Shown here in pieces: positions 43,471 to 54,961 of a DNA stretch of 64,000 nt (within the stretch, counting starts at the first letter, position 1; each line of letters begins with the position of its first letter). The translations under genes were made by a program, and so were the position numbers. This DNA comes from Siphonodentalium dalli (taxonomy: Eukaryota; Mollusca; Scaphopoda; Gadilida; Siphonodentaliidae), in the NCBI GenBank assembly GCA_032622095.1, contig CP136069.1:40214194-40278193 (forward strand), in the 5' to 3' direction. The notes below the pieces were generated by a model, which was not told where the DNA came from, did not search any database, and saw only the letters and a list, made by a program, of their open reading frames with translations.

Positions 43471-43820
43471 AATTATAACTAGTCCCTCTGTTGTTAAACA
43501 AAATAATTTCTATTTAATGCATTTCTTCATGTTCATATTTTATACAAAATGTTTTGGTTAATAACTTAATACTATTATCTAGATGACAAAATCATCAAGT
43601 TTTGTTGCTTTATTCTCTCAAATTTATTTCCTACTGTTGAAAATGTAAAAACAATTCTCTTTGTTAATTTTCTGCATTAAAATGTGGTGGGAAATATATG
43701 TTTTGTTTTTATTTGGGAAGTTTTCTGTTGTTTTTGCAATAGTCTGTGCCGCTGATGGGGTTCAAGTCAAGTTGCTATTTGTTGCTTAATTCACTAATAA
43801 ATGTTAATTTTAGGCTCAGG

Positions 43821-44037
43821 TACAGTAATGCTCTAATTAATCGACTCCTTAAACACAGCAGAATTATGGGTAACTTTTCAGGATTTAGTCGGAAATATGG
43901 CTTGTTGCCATTCATCGGAAAGCTCTCCCCGAGTGCTTTCCGATGAATGGCAACAAGCCATATTTCTGACTAAATCCTGAAAAGTTACCCATAATTCTGC
44001 TGTGTTTAAGGAGTCGATTAATTAGAGCATTACTGTA
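43821..44037. mobile_element. Palindromic P1 MITE inside the inserted copy
   Basis: Subfamily variant with CAGTAATGCTCTAATTAATC ends. Confidence 0.9.
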
Positions 44038-44897
44038 GTATAATCTTCGCTAAGGATTTGCAGGTTAACATACAGCATGGCATGAGTGTTGTATATTGCT
44101 CAATCTGGGCCGTACATCCATTTGAAAACCAAAAAACAAACGAAAATAGCAGCTAATATAAGTAACACTTGTAATTTCAGGCATTATTATAACTAGTCCT
44201 CCTTTTGATAAATGAAACCAGTTGACATTTCTTCATATTCTATATTTTATACAAAATGTTTATGTTAATGCTAATATATAATTGGCAAAATTAGCAAGTT
44301 TGATTAACTTTATTCTCAAATTTATTTCCTGCTGTTACAAGTGTGGGAAAAAAGTTCTCATGGTTAAAGTTCTGCAATAAAATGTTGATGGGGAAAATAT
44401 CTTATTTTATATAGTTATATTATACACAACATAAAATATGTTAATTGGGTAGCTTTGGGTTGTTTTTACTAGTCAGTGATGCTGATTGGGTTCGGGTTAG
44501 GTTGCCATGTGTTGGTACTGCCAAAACGGTTGGTTACCCTGCTTTCATATTATCACAGTTTTGGACCAGGAACCAGTCAATTAGACAAGAGACATTGAGT
44601 ATTTTTTATTAACTTTCAAAGATGAAAATCTATTATTAAAATACACTTTTACTTCCATGAAGTTGAAACTTGAACAGAATTTCATGCATTAGACTGGTCC
44701 TTGTCCGATTCAATGTAATCTGACCCTTTTTGTGGTACTGCCGATGTCTCAGAGCAGAAGCAAGTCTATTCAAACAATAATGGCAGACGACAGTTTTTAT
44801 GATAATATTCTTTACTATGCTTTGTACATATATGCCAGACATTGAGATGAAATTAAATTGTCCATAGTATTATTCTGTGATATACCAACCAAATTAA

Positions 44898-45190
44898 TTA
44901 ACCCTTTACCCAACAAACCGGCCAAATAAAGCTTCAACAGCCTAAAATATCTTCGGTCTGTCTCAATAGAACCATACAAATATGGATATCATTGGAACCG
45001 GCTCCTTGACCACATTGTGATAGTTACAGTTATACCCTGTGCCAATGCATTCTCTTATATATGCGAGTCGACCATAGGTCGCCTCGCATATATAAGAGAA
45101 TGCATTGGTCTAAAAAAAATTCTTTGACAATTTTATAATTTTTAATGTGTTAAGCCAATGCATTCTCTTATATATGCGAGGCGACCTATG
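44898..45190. mobile_element. P2 TTAA MITE, right end missing
   Basis: Starts TTAACCCTTTACCC. It stops in the second hairpin at GCGACCTATGG, exactly at the insertion junction. Confidence 0.85.
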
Positions 45191-45236
45191 GTAGGAGGTA
45201 TTCGGTATTCCAAAAATACCGGTATTCGTACGTCGA
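45190..45236. repeat. 47-bp direct repeat, right side of insertion
   Basis: Second copy of the 43424-43470 sequence. Confidence 0.92.
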
Positions 45237-45495
45237 CCTTCAACACCTTCCAAAAAATGATCATAATAATAATATAAATGCGATTTTTGTCACAATCAAT
45301 TCACGGTTTGAAATAGATCGTCGATCATCGTCATTTTAGATCATTTTAGACGTGGACACTGCGGGATGACCGGCGTTCGTACGGCAATAGAAAATTTATC
45401 CGGAAAATTCCATATGGCTGTTAACAGGTGTTCCGTATTCCACCCTCTGTGTTAAGTGGTATTCCGTATTCCAGGGGGGTGGGGGCCTCATAAAA

Positions 45496-46077
45496 GGAGA
45501 CAACACCAAATTATAACAATTCGACATCTTTAATTATAATTGAACTACATTCAAGAGTAACAGAATTAAAGGCCCACTTAATTTTTGACCCCCCAACTTA
45601 TCCGGTATAATAAATTGTGAACATGTTGGTTTTTTTTGAGGAACGCAATGTTTTTTCTGAAGTTTCATCTGGACTGTACTGCAAAGTCTATTATTTTCAA
45701 TGGAAGGTGAATAACTCTATGTCTTAGTTTGAGTTCTGGGAGCGAAACGTGAGGGGTGGGATGTTTCTATGATTTCAACTAATTTCTATTACTCTATGGG
45801 CACCTTCTGAGACACAGACATTCCAAATGGTGATGAATTATAGTATTTTAATCATATTTTATGTCATAGATTGTTATTAAAACCTTATATCAAGGCACTG
45901 TAAAAAAAAAAATTGGTGACTCGAAAATTAAATGGGCCTTTAATCAGTCTAAATCAAATTAGATCGTGTTTAACTTCAATCAAATTATAGATGAACGTAA
46001 TGAGACGGGGTCTGGATATTTATTAGACTGGCCTTTAATTCACTAATAAATGTTAATTTATGGTCATATCGAACATG
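45496..46077. other. Gene-free stretch
   Basis: Nothing recognised. About 45960-46075 resembles 23460-23560 (shared TCTGGATATTTATTAGACTG-type words, inverted). Confidence 0.4.
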
Positions 46078-46294
46078 TACAGTAATGCCCTAAATAATCG
46101 ACTCCTTAACCACAGCAGAATTATGGGTAATTTTTCAGGATTTAATCGGAAATATGGCTTGTTGCCATTCATCGGAAAGCTCTCAGTGAGTGCTTTCCGG
46201 TGAATGGCCACAAGCCATAATTCCGACTAAATCCTGAAAAAATACCCATAATTCTGCTGTGGTTAAGGAATCGATTATTTAGGGCATTACTGTA
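46078..46294. mobile_element. Palindromic P1 MITE
   Basis: TACAGTAATGCCC to GGGCATTACTGTA. Its flanks resemble the P1 copy at 23210, so the element was probably copied together with its flanks. Confidence 0.88.
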
Positions 46295-46446
46295 TAGTCT
46301 TCACTGAATGATTTTCAGGATAACAGATTGCACGACATGAGTCATGTATTCATTCTTACTGGGCCTTACGCCCATTTGAAGACGAAACTGAAAAATGGCA
46401 GCTACATGTATGTAATACTTGTGATTTCAGGCAATATTATTACTAT

Positions 46447-48170
46447 GAAATTATAACTAGTCCCTCTGTTGTTAAACAAAATAATTTCTATTTAATGCAT
46501 TTCTTCATGTTCATATTTTATACAAAATGTTTTGGTTAATAACTTAATACTATTATCTAGATGACAAAATCATCAAGTTTTGTTGCTTTATTCTCTCAAA
46601 TTTATTTCCTACTGTTGAAAATGTAAAAACAATTCTCTTTGTTAATTTTCTGCATTAAAATGTGGTGGGAAATATATGTTTTGTTTTTATTTGGGAAGTT
46701 TTCTGTTGTTTTTGCAATAGTCTGTGCCGCTGATGGGGTTCAAGTCAAGTTGCTATTTGTTGCTTAATTCACTAATAAATGTTAATTTTAGGCTCAGGTA
46801 CAGTAATGCTCTAATTAATCGACTCCTTAAACACAGCAGAATTATGGGTAACTTTTCAGGATTTAGTTGGAAATATGGCTTGTTGCTATTCATCAGAAAG
46901 CTCTCCCCGAGTGCTTTCCGATGAATGGCAACAAGCCATATTTCTGACTAAATCCTGAAAAGTTACCCATAATTCTGCTGTGTTTAAGGAGTCGATTAAT
47001 TAGAGCATTACTGTAGTATAATCTTCGCTAAGGATTTGCAGGTTAACATACAGCATGGCATGAGTGTTGTATATTGCTCAATCTGGGCCGTACATCCATT
47101 TGAAAACCAAAAAACAAACGAAAATAGCAGCTAATATAAGTAACACTTGTAATTTCAGGCATTATTATAACTAGTCCTCCTTTTGATAAATGAAACCAGT
47201 TGACATTTCTTCATATTCTATATTTTATACAAAATGTTTATGTTAATGCTAATATATAATTGGCAAAATTAGCAAGTTTGATTAACTTTATTCTCAAATT
47301 TATTTCCTGCTGTTACAAGTGTGGGAAAAAAGTTCTCATGGTTAAAGTTCTGCAATAAAATGTTGATGGGGAAAATATCTTATTTTATATAGTTATATTA
47401 TACACAACATAAAATATGTTAATTGGGTAGCTTTGGGTTGTTTTTACTAGTCAGTGATGCTGATTGGGTTCGGGTTAGGTTGCCATGTGTTGGTACTGCC
47501 AAAACGGTTGGTTACCCTGCTTTCATATTATCACAGTTTTGGACCAGGAACCAGTCAATTAGACAAGAGACATTGAGTATTTTTTATTAACTTTCAAAGA
47601 TGAAAATCTATTATTAAAATACACTTTTACTTCCATGAAGTTGAAACTTGAACAGAATTTCATGCATTAGACTGGTCCTTGTCCGATTCATTGTAATCTG
47701 ACCCTTTTTGTGGTACTGCCGATGTCTCAGAGCAGAAGCAAGTCTATTCAAACAATAATGGCAGACGACAGTTTTTATGATAATATTCTTTACTATGCTT
47801 TGTACATATATGCCAGACATTGAGATGAAATTAAATTGTCCATAGTATTATTCTGTGATATACCAACCAAATTAATTAACCCTTTACCCAACAAACCGGC
47901 CAAATAAAGCTTCAACAGCCTAAAATATCTTCGGTCTGTCTCAATAGAACCATACAAATATGGATATCATTGGAACCGGCTCCTTGACCACATTGTGATA
48001 GTTACAGTTATACCCTGTGCCAATGCATTCTCTTATATATGCGAGTCGACCATAGGTCGCCTCGCATATATAAGAGAATGCATTGGTCTAAAAAAAATTC
48101 TTTGACAATTTTATAATTTTTAATGTGTTAAGCCAATGCATTCTCTTATATATGCGAGGCGACCTATGGT
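46447..48170. repeat. 1724-bp duplicated segment, donor copy
   Basis: Unlike the other copy, its P2 MITE continues intact past the homology limit to 48230. This identifies it as the source. Confidence 0.9.
46799..47015. mobile_element. Palindromic P1 MITE inside donor copy
   Basis: Counterpart of 43821-44037, with a few substitutions in the left arm. Confidence 0.9.
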
Positions 48171-48230
48171 CGACTCGCATATATAAGAGAATGCATTGGC
48201 ACAGGGCCCTTCTGTTGGGTAAAGGGTTAA
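47876..48230. mobile_element. P2 TTAA MITE, complete (355 bp)
   Basis: TTAA at 47876 and at 48227, inverted CCCTTTACCCAACA ends, both hairpins present. The spacer between hairpins is shorter than in the 40054 copy. Confidence 0.9.
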
Positions 48231-48440
48231 TGGTGGAGGTTTGCGAAATAGAATAGTTCTTGACTAAATTGAACATAGCTTTCCATTGTGTAGTCACTTG
48301 ACTTCTCCGCACCAGTGACATCAGCGAAGATGACTATCATAAGGGTGTCACCCGTCAACACCCTGAATCCTGAATACCAATTACACACTATGTGTAATCA
48401 CTTGAACGTGGTATGGTGTCAGGGCACATTCTCGGTATAA

Positions 48441-48975
48441 TTTATGTCCCATTCTTAGCTCAATTGAGACAAACTATAGTGATCACTCGTCGTCCATCTG
48501 TCCATCCGTCTGTCAAAAGTCGTCTTCTTCTCCAGAACCATAATACCGAATGGGTTCATATTTGGTGTGGATGTTCCCTGTGTGACTCAATTCAGATTTG
48601 TTCAATTGAGGTCACCAGGTCAAATGATTGATCAGCCAGGGCCATAACTCTTTCCTTCCATAGTAATTTTTTAAACAACTTCTCCAAAACCATAAGACCA
48701 AATGGGTTCATATTTGATGTGGATGTTCCCTTGGTGACTCACATTCAGATTTGTTAAAATGAGGTCACCAAGTCAAATAGTTGCTGAACCAGGGCTAACT
48801 CTTTCCCTCCATAGTAATTCCTAAAACGACTTTCAAGAACCATCGGGTCGATCTACAGGTATTCAGCTTACTAGTATATTTGGTATGGAGGGTTCTTGGA
48901 TTACTGGGGTTTAGATTTGTTAAAATGGGGGTCACTTGGGCAAACATGGGCGGAGCCAGGGTCATAACTTTAAAA
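48441..48975. repeat. Interspersed repeat with three ~150-170-bp units
   Basis: Opens TTAGCTCAATTGAGACAAAC. Units share ACCATAAnACCnAATGGGTT, GTGTGGATGTTCCC and CAGGGCCATAACTCTTTCC. No gene. Confidence 0.7.
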
Positions 48976-50519
48976 AAATGTATTTAGATTGGACTTGTCA
49001 ATTTTTAAATTAAATTGTGGGGGGGTGGGGGTATTTAGATTTGACTCCTTGCTCAATTTTGTTTTTTATATGAAAATTAGGGTTAGGGCCATGGGAATCG
49101 ATTCGATGCGATTCGGAATCGTTTATCTGATTCGATTCAATTCGAAGTCGGCTGCTCTGATTCGAATTTTATCGAATCTGTTCTCTGAGGTGCATTGACC
49201 ACATTGACATGGTTTATATAGACTACAGAGTACTTACACACCATTACTCTTGTCCTAAGAAACGTTGTGATACTAGCGAATGCAACCACATACAGACAAC
49301 ATTGTCGCAAATGAACTATTAGAGATCGATTATCTAACAAATTTTAGATAGTTTCCTGTTATGAAATAATACGTATGATTCGGAAATCTCTCCCCGGAAA
49401 TGATACAAACAATTAATAAAGAAATGTAATAGATGTTCCTATAATGTAAAAATGTATTTATTTCAAATGTATATCTCTCAGTTGTGGGTTAATTTCTCTA
49501 AAAATGTTACAGGAAGTTAATTGTATGTTTAAATAATGTCTTTTTAGTATATATACAGACAACACCATCTTAAATGCAGTTATGTCGATCTGATAATATC
49601 TTAAAATCATCTCTGTTAAAGTATAGGTATAAATTCGTTTTATGATGTATAACATGTATTTTGTGTGAACCATATATAACCATATGGCTGAATTATATAT
49701 ATATAATATAACACAACAATTAACAATACAATTGACAATAAATTCAAACGGCGCGCGTTGTCGCTGTCAACGTCGTTGCAATATGAGTGCTGAAATATTT
49801 ATCCGCGATCCTTCGAGTAGCTGGCGTGTGGTCAATCTCTGCCTCTATACAGCTTCCAGAGGTTTGGCAAAACTTTCACCTGTTTGAAATTTCATGTCTG
49901 ACACAGCATCCGCTTGATATTTCAGGCCGAAAATCGGTTGTAATTCTATTGATAGTTACATTTTCCAACCAACATTTAATGTGAAATTAATTGTTTTTGG
50001 ATCAATTTAAGTCGACTATTATCCAAATTAGGATCAAATGTTTGGACTCAAATGGCCATCAGTTGCATGGTGGATGTTTGGTAGAGGTCTGATGAAGTGC
50101 TTTGTTGGCGGTTGTCGACTGACCCGTTACTCAAATGAACAGGACAGGATCTATATGTGTGTTTCTTTGTGTTGTTATAACTAAGAAAACATTGCAGATT
50201 TCACAATTAGCCTATACAAACACTACATGCACGATATCAATCATGTTGATCTCATTACATGATGTACACGGATAAACAAGACGACACCCTCTTGGAATTG
50301 AGATCAAATTCCGTGCACTGGCATTTTGGTCAAGAACCGTTTCTGAATATGCATGGTTCAAATCTAGTGAAGAAACTATATAGATGTCGCGAGCTACGTA
50401 CCATATGTCGGAGTCTTCCGGTGCTGATTTGAAATGGTTTGAATTTATACAGGTGATTTTCGAAGAGGTAAATGACGAAAGTTCATATTCATCTAACTCT
50501 CCCTTGTCCAAGGGGACCA
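48976..50519. other. Gene-free stretch with a GATTCGAT patch
   Basis: About 49095-49185 is a degenerate repeat of GATTCGA and ATCGAATC words. Short frames elsewhere carry no motif I recognise. Confidence 0.4.
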
Positions 50520-50910
50520 TCGGACAATTTAAAATGGACATGACCAGTCAGTTTGAATTAGACTGGCGCCAAACTATTCTTTCTTCATCAAAAGATATCC
50601 TTTACCAAAAAAAAAAAGGTCCGACCTTAAAATGAGTGGCTAATATTGCCCAGATATCTGGCAGAATAAATGACAAAGATTAGAACAACAAACCATCGTT
50701 TGGCCATTGAGAGTGGTAGATGGAAAGCCATGTCACGAGAACAAAGACTCTGCTCCGCATGTGGGAGGTTCTCGGTGACGAATATCATTTGATGATCGTT
50801 TGCAAAAACGTCCAGTCTATCAGAGAAAAATTCATACCATCGTATTATGAACTAGAAATTATGAAGAGGGTATGTATATTTATTAAACAGGCACTGTGTG
50901 ACACATGAGA
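50520..50910 (+). pseudogene. Decayed LINE 3' end (Cys/His knuckle region), plus strand
   Basis: Across two frames I read TTNHRLAIESGRWK and SREQRLCSACG, then after a frameshift LGDEYHLMIVCKN and REKFIPSYY. This is the C-x2-C...H-x4-C block found at the end of many invertebrate non-LTR reverse transcriptases, diverged from the copies at 51361 and 52209. The frameshift near 50770 and the stop before TTNHR show it is dead. Confidence 0.75.
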
Positions 50911-51265
50911 CTGCATGGCATGAACTATCGGAGACATATATCCCGAATGAGTTTATGTGCCTTGATATCAGATGTCCCCGGAAAGCCGATGTCAGAATCG
51001 CTAAAAGCTTGCATTCATAGATCACATTTTATTCGACTTTATGCACTCAGTTAGGCTAAATATAGTTTGCTTCTTATTTAAATGTATTAAATCCGATCAG
51101 AGGGTCCCGGGCCCATATCATCAAGATACAACAACAACACAGTTTCTTCAAAATGTCCTTTATTTATCAGAATCGAATTGAATTGTTTATTAGCAAAGTC
51201 AACATCTAAGTTGCAACATGCCATACAACTTATTTACACAACATTATACAAACAATACACAATAT

Positions 51266-52104
51266 AAATCAATAAATGAGTTCATCGTATTATATGATAT
51301 TGATAATAAATACAAATAATGCTAATACATTTGGGAATATGTTTTCTGAAATGGTTTAATTCATATAATATTTACATTATATATAGTATAATGTAATACT
51401 TGCTTCATGCATGGTAACTTTATAAATGCTAATTTTAAGAAAATGCTCACTCTTTTCAATACACTTATGTTAAGCAGTGACAGCAGTCTGTAGAATTTAT
51501 TTCTGTTAGGGTTTTCCCAGTAATACTTCGGTATATAGGTTTCTCGCAGATCGTTGAGTTCAGTACACAAAATAACAAAATGGTATTCATCACATACATT
51601 TTCGCCGCATAACGGGCATTTCGTGTCTTTACATGTACTTTTATTCCATCTGCATTGCTCTACCGGTAGTCTGTGATTGGCTGTTCTAAATTTCAGTAAA
51701 TACGTAGCTAGATGAGATGGCATATATACTAAGTATCGGCTCAATCGATTACATGCTTACCACTTCAACAAATTTCCCAAAACCTGTTATTTATCAACAT
51801 TTTGTTTAAAATTTGTTCAACGAAATGTGGCCGTATTATCAATTGAGTATTCACGAAATTTGACCATATTACCACTTGTTTTTAGAGTTATCCATCTCCA
51901 TCCGCAATTTTGACCGAAACCATCCGTTTGGCGGCGTGTTTCTGGGCCACAAATAATTGAAATAACAAACTTCAAAAATCGATATCTGATCACTCTGAGC
52001 TTTGATGTGTGGGTTAATCGACTCAAATAAAATATTTTTGACCCCCGAAGCCAAAGAAATAGTAATTTTGGAGCGTGATATCGCATTGAGTACCTTTAAC
52101 CCTC
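51266..52104. repeat. 839-bp tandem duplication, copy 1
   Basis: Matches 52114-52952 at 848-bp offset with only a few substitutions. It comprises a LINE 3' end on the minus strand plus an R4 fragment. Nine or ten bases separate the copies. Confidence 0.92.
51361..51744 (-). pseudogene. LINE reverse transcriptase C-terminal fragment, copy 1
   Basis: The 127-codon frame starts inside the old protein. It shows KFRTANHRLPVEQCRW, then CPLC-x3-VCDEYHFVILC (a C-x2-C...H-x4-C knuckle) and LRETYIPKYY, followed by a hydrophobic tail. The polymerase itself is absent: the copy is 5'-truncated at about 51745. Downstream (leftward) lies an AT-rich 3' UTR to about 51150. No function is expected. Confidence 0.75.
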
Positions 52105-52113
52105 GTTACATAT

Positions 52114-52952
52114 ACATCAATAAATGAGTTCATCATATTATATGATATTGATAATAAATACAAATAATGCTAATACATTTGGGAATATGTTTTCTGAAAT
52201 GGTTTAATTCATATAATATTTACATTATATATAGTATAATGTAATACTTGCTTCATGCATGGTAACTTTATAAATGCTAATTTTAAGAAAATGCTCACTC
52301 TTTTCAATACACTTATGTTAAGCAGTGACAGCAGTCTGTAGAATTTATTTCTGTTAGGGTTTTCCCAGTAATACTTCGGTATATAGGTTTCTCGCAGATC
52401 GTTGAGTTCAGTACACAAAATAACAAAATGGTATTCATCACATACATTTTCGCCACATAACGGGCATTTCGTGTCTTTACATGTACTTTTATTCCATCTG
52501 CATTGCTCTACCGGTAGTCTGTGATTGGCTGTTCTAAATTTCAGTAAATACGTAGCTAGATGAGATGGCATATATACTAAGTATCGGCTCAATCGATTAC
52601 ATGCTTACCACTTCAACAAATTTCCCAAAACCTGTTATTTATCAACATTTTGTTTAAAATTTGTTCAACGAAATATGGCCGTATTATCAATTGAGTATTC
52701 ACGAAATTTGACCATATTACCACTTGTTTTTAGAGTTATCCATCTCCATCCGCAATTTTGACCGAAATCATCCGTTTGGCGGCGTGTTTCTGGGCCACAA
52801 ATAATTGAAATAACAAACTTCAAAAATCGATATCTGATCACTCTGAGCTTTGATGTGTGGGTTAATCGACTCAAATAAAATATTTTTGACCCCCGAAGCC
52901 AAAGAAATAGTAATTTTGGAGCGTGATATCGCATTGAGTACCTTTAACCCTC
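52114..52952. repeat. 839-bp tandem duplication, copy 2
   Basis: Second copy. It ends at TTTAACCCTCG, just before the MULE-like relic's left inverted repeat. Confidence 0.92.
52209..52592 (-). pseudogene. LINE reverse transcriptase C-terminal fragment, copy 2
   Basis: Same protein as copy 1. The differences seen are outside the motifs or silent. Confidence 0.75.
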
Positions 52953-53066
52953 GCAATGTGGGGTGCAGGACGTTTCGGCACCTGGATTTTCTTTTCATAT
53001 ATAATATTGTCTTTGATGTTGCATTTATATTCGCCGTTTGTTATGATTCGGTATAGTACACACTAA

Positions 53067-54016
53067 ATGGAATCCGCAAAACAAGAAGCATTGAAGTCAA
53101 CATTCGGCAGGTCAACGGGGACCGTTGTAAAAGGCGCCTTTAGAAAACATGCCGATATCGACGCCCCTCCTGTCAGTCGTCCCAACCCATCCAACGTTGT
53201 TAGAAACATCAATCGCACGCGACAAGCACAACGATCAGATAACCCTGCCACATGTCATGAAGAGGTAATATATACAATGTTTACTACACTTTATTTCAAC
53301 AATATAAAGAACAGAATAACTGTAAAAACCTTCAAACATTCACCAACACTCTTATGTTAATTATATACCTTCGTACTCAGATAGATATGAGTGTAATCTA
53401 GTTGTACCTGCTAGCTTATCGTAACAGCAGTTATATGATCAATTCGCACCCTAATCAAACTTTGTTGTTTTTGCAACAGTTGTCTGATTAATTCGCACTC
53501 TAATTAGACTTTGTTGTTTTTGCAGATGAATCAAGCCTTGGTATGCTAGAGGCCAAAGCCCCTGAATTATATCAGATCGACGTCTGCTGCACCGAGACCA
53601 GCAGACGACATGTTGTGTTCTACACGGAGCGCAAACTTCAACTTCTCACCAAGTCCAAAGTCTGGTATACCTGGATGCAACCGTTTCATCAACAAACCAC
53701 GGTCTCAACTTCTGTCCATCCACCCATTCAATTGCAACCACAACTATACAAGCAGGTTCCTTTGGTGTTCGTCACCATGGAATGTAGAAAGAAAGCTGAC
53801 TACTATTCAGTGCTCCGAGCCATAGGCAAACGACTACCATCGAACATCAGACTCCAACGGGTTGTCTTAGACTTCGAGGCTGGAATGTGGCAGGCCATTC
53901 GACAACGTTTTCCGGGGTACCCGATTCGTAGTTGTGCTTTCCACTGGTCACAAGCCGTACTGTTCAGGAAGGTCCAAGACAGATTGTTTTTTAAAATTAT
54001 ATTGCATTTAAATTAA
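53067..54016 (+). pseudogene. MULE transposase relic (FLYWCH/MULE-type), with frameshifts
   Basis: The N-terminal part (53067-53264) encodes PPVSRPNPSNVVRNINRTRQ, the usual pre-MULE linker, and ends at a GT splice-like site. From 53526 the frame gives ETSRRHVVFYTERKLQLLTK, then slips into +1 for INKPRSQLLSIHPF and back for KQVPLVFVTM. It continues VVLDFEAGMWQAIRQRF and CAFHWSQAVLFRKVQ, the acidic (DFEA) and C-x2-HW signatures of MULE transposases. Two compensating frameshifts, a phase clash at the apparent intron, and an end after KVQDRL show that it cannot encode an active enzyme. The FLYWCH finger is not seen. Confidence 0.8.
53436..53525. repeat. ~48-bp tandem duplication spanning the relic's intron end
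   Basis: ATTCGCACCCTAATCAAACT and ATTCGCACTCTAATTAGACT, each followed by TTGTTGTTTTTGCA. The duplication creates two candidate acceptor sites. Confidence 0.65.
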
Positions 54017-54360
54017 ATAAAAAACACAATTAAGTTCTTTATAAATACTATATAATAATTGACAATAATTCTCCATAGAATACAAAAACATAAAAAATTA
54101 ATTTATTCGCTCCGACAAATCCTGTTTTCAAATAAACGCTCTTTATTTCTACCATATCATGAATAGACTAACATGGAACGCTCTTTTCTGGTCCATGCCG
54201 TGCACATTGCTATTTGTTTGGGACACAACTCTAAAGTTGTTTGTTATATTTCATTCAGCATATAACCAGAAGGGAGATATTCATCACCAAGTCAGGTGCC
54301 GAAAAGTTCAGGTGCCGAACGGCAACCCCAGGTGCCGAAACGTCCAGGTGCCGAAACGTC

Positions 54361-54961
54361 TAGCATTCGTAATATGCTACGTACCATCACCGAACATGTG
54401 AACTTGCCGGGAATGAATATATTATCTAACCATATATAAAGAAGTTATCAAAATTGAACTACTCTGAAATCAGCTGGCTCGGGACGAGCTGGCCCAGGTC
54501 GACTGGACCGAGTTGGCCTGGGACGAGCTGACCCGTTTCTAAATAAGAGGTGCTGCGGAAAATAATCGCAGGGATCTACCAGGACAAAACAAGGTACGAA
54601 AATCAAGTAGTACGAACATTTTATCGCGTTCCCACGCGTTTTGATGCTGCTAAAATCGATAAAATTCTCCAAAAACAAAGCGACTGAAGCATTAGGTAAT
54701 GGTTTATAATTTCGGAATATATATAATTAGATTTTCAAAGTGAGATGAACGAGGGTGTGCTGCTCGAATTTTTTACAAAAAGATTCCATGAAGTTTTCTT
54801 AACTCGAAAATAGGCCACGGCACTTACGGCGTCACGCTAATATAAATTATAATGCCTAATAGGCTAATGGGGTCGTTGTCGTAATGTGTTATACACAGTT
54901 GCACAACGTGTGCATTTATGTATACATAAAATGCACACCAGTCTCGCGTAGTGTCACGTGA
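54361..54961. other. Gene-free stretch with GAGCTGG repeat and GTGTGCATTTATG hairpin
   Basis: About 54470-54535 has GGGACGAGCTGGCC-like words repeated three times (GC-rich). About 54905-54945 has the GTGTGCATTTATGTATACAT hairpin. The minus-strand frame over it is a composition artefact. Confidence 0.45.

Larger units (their letters stand above)
43469..45192. repeat. 1724-bp duplicated segment, inserted copy
   Basis: Near-identical to 46447-48170 at a constant offset of 2978 bp; I see only a handful of substitutions. It contains a P1 MITE (43821-44037), two diverged copies of a ~350-bp AT-rich unit, and a P2 MITE cut off at the right junction. Confidence 0.92.
43349..45489. mobile_element. 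MITE with GAGGCCCCCACCCCCC ends, interrupted by a 1.7-kb insertion
   Basis: Ends 43349-43364 and 45474-45489 are inverted. ATAAAA flanks both sides directly (43343-43348 and 45490-45495), a clear target duplication. Without the inserted block the element would be ~370 bp. Body words such as CGTATTCC recur in both halves. Confidence 0.85.
52968..54360 (+). mobile_element. MULE-like DNA transposon relic with GGACGTTTCGGCACCTGG ends
   Basis: GGACGTTTCGGCACCTGG (52968-52985) is answered by CCAGGTGCCGAAACGTCC (54328-54345). A further inverted copy lies at 54344-54360, and two shorter CAGGTGCCGAA words at about 54293-54325. The MULE transposase remains lie between, so these are candidate terminal and subterminal inverted repeats. 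An 8-9-bp target duplication was not recognised. Confidence 0.65.

Noticed and set aside
43746-43946. 66-codon frame duplicated at 46724-46924
   Set aside because: Part is the P1 MITE arm; it is duplicated only because the whole 1.7-kb segment is.
52665-52998. Frames over the R4 copies (KLLFLWLRGSKIFYLSRL)
   Set aside because: The same words occur in non-coding R4 MITE copies in both orientations.
54448-54678. 76-codon minus-strand frame ending in an Arg/Pro-rich stretch
   Set aside because: Arises from the GAGCTGG GC-rich repeat; no domain.
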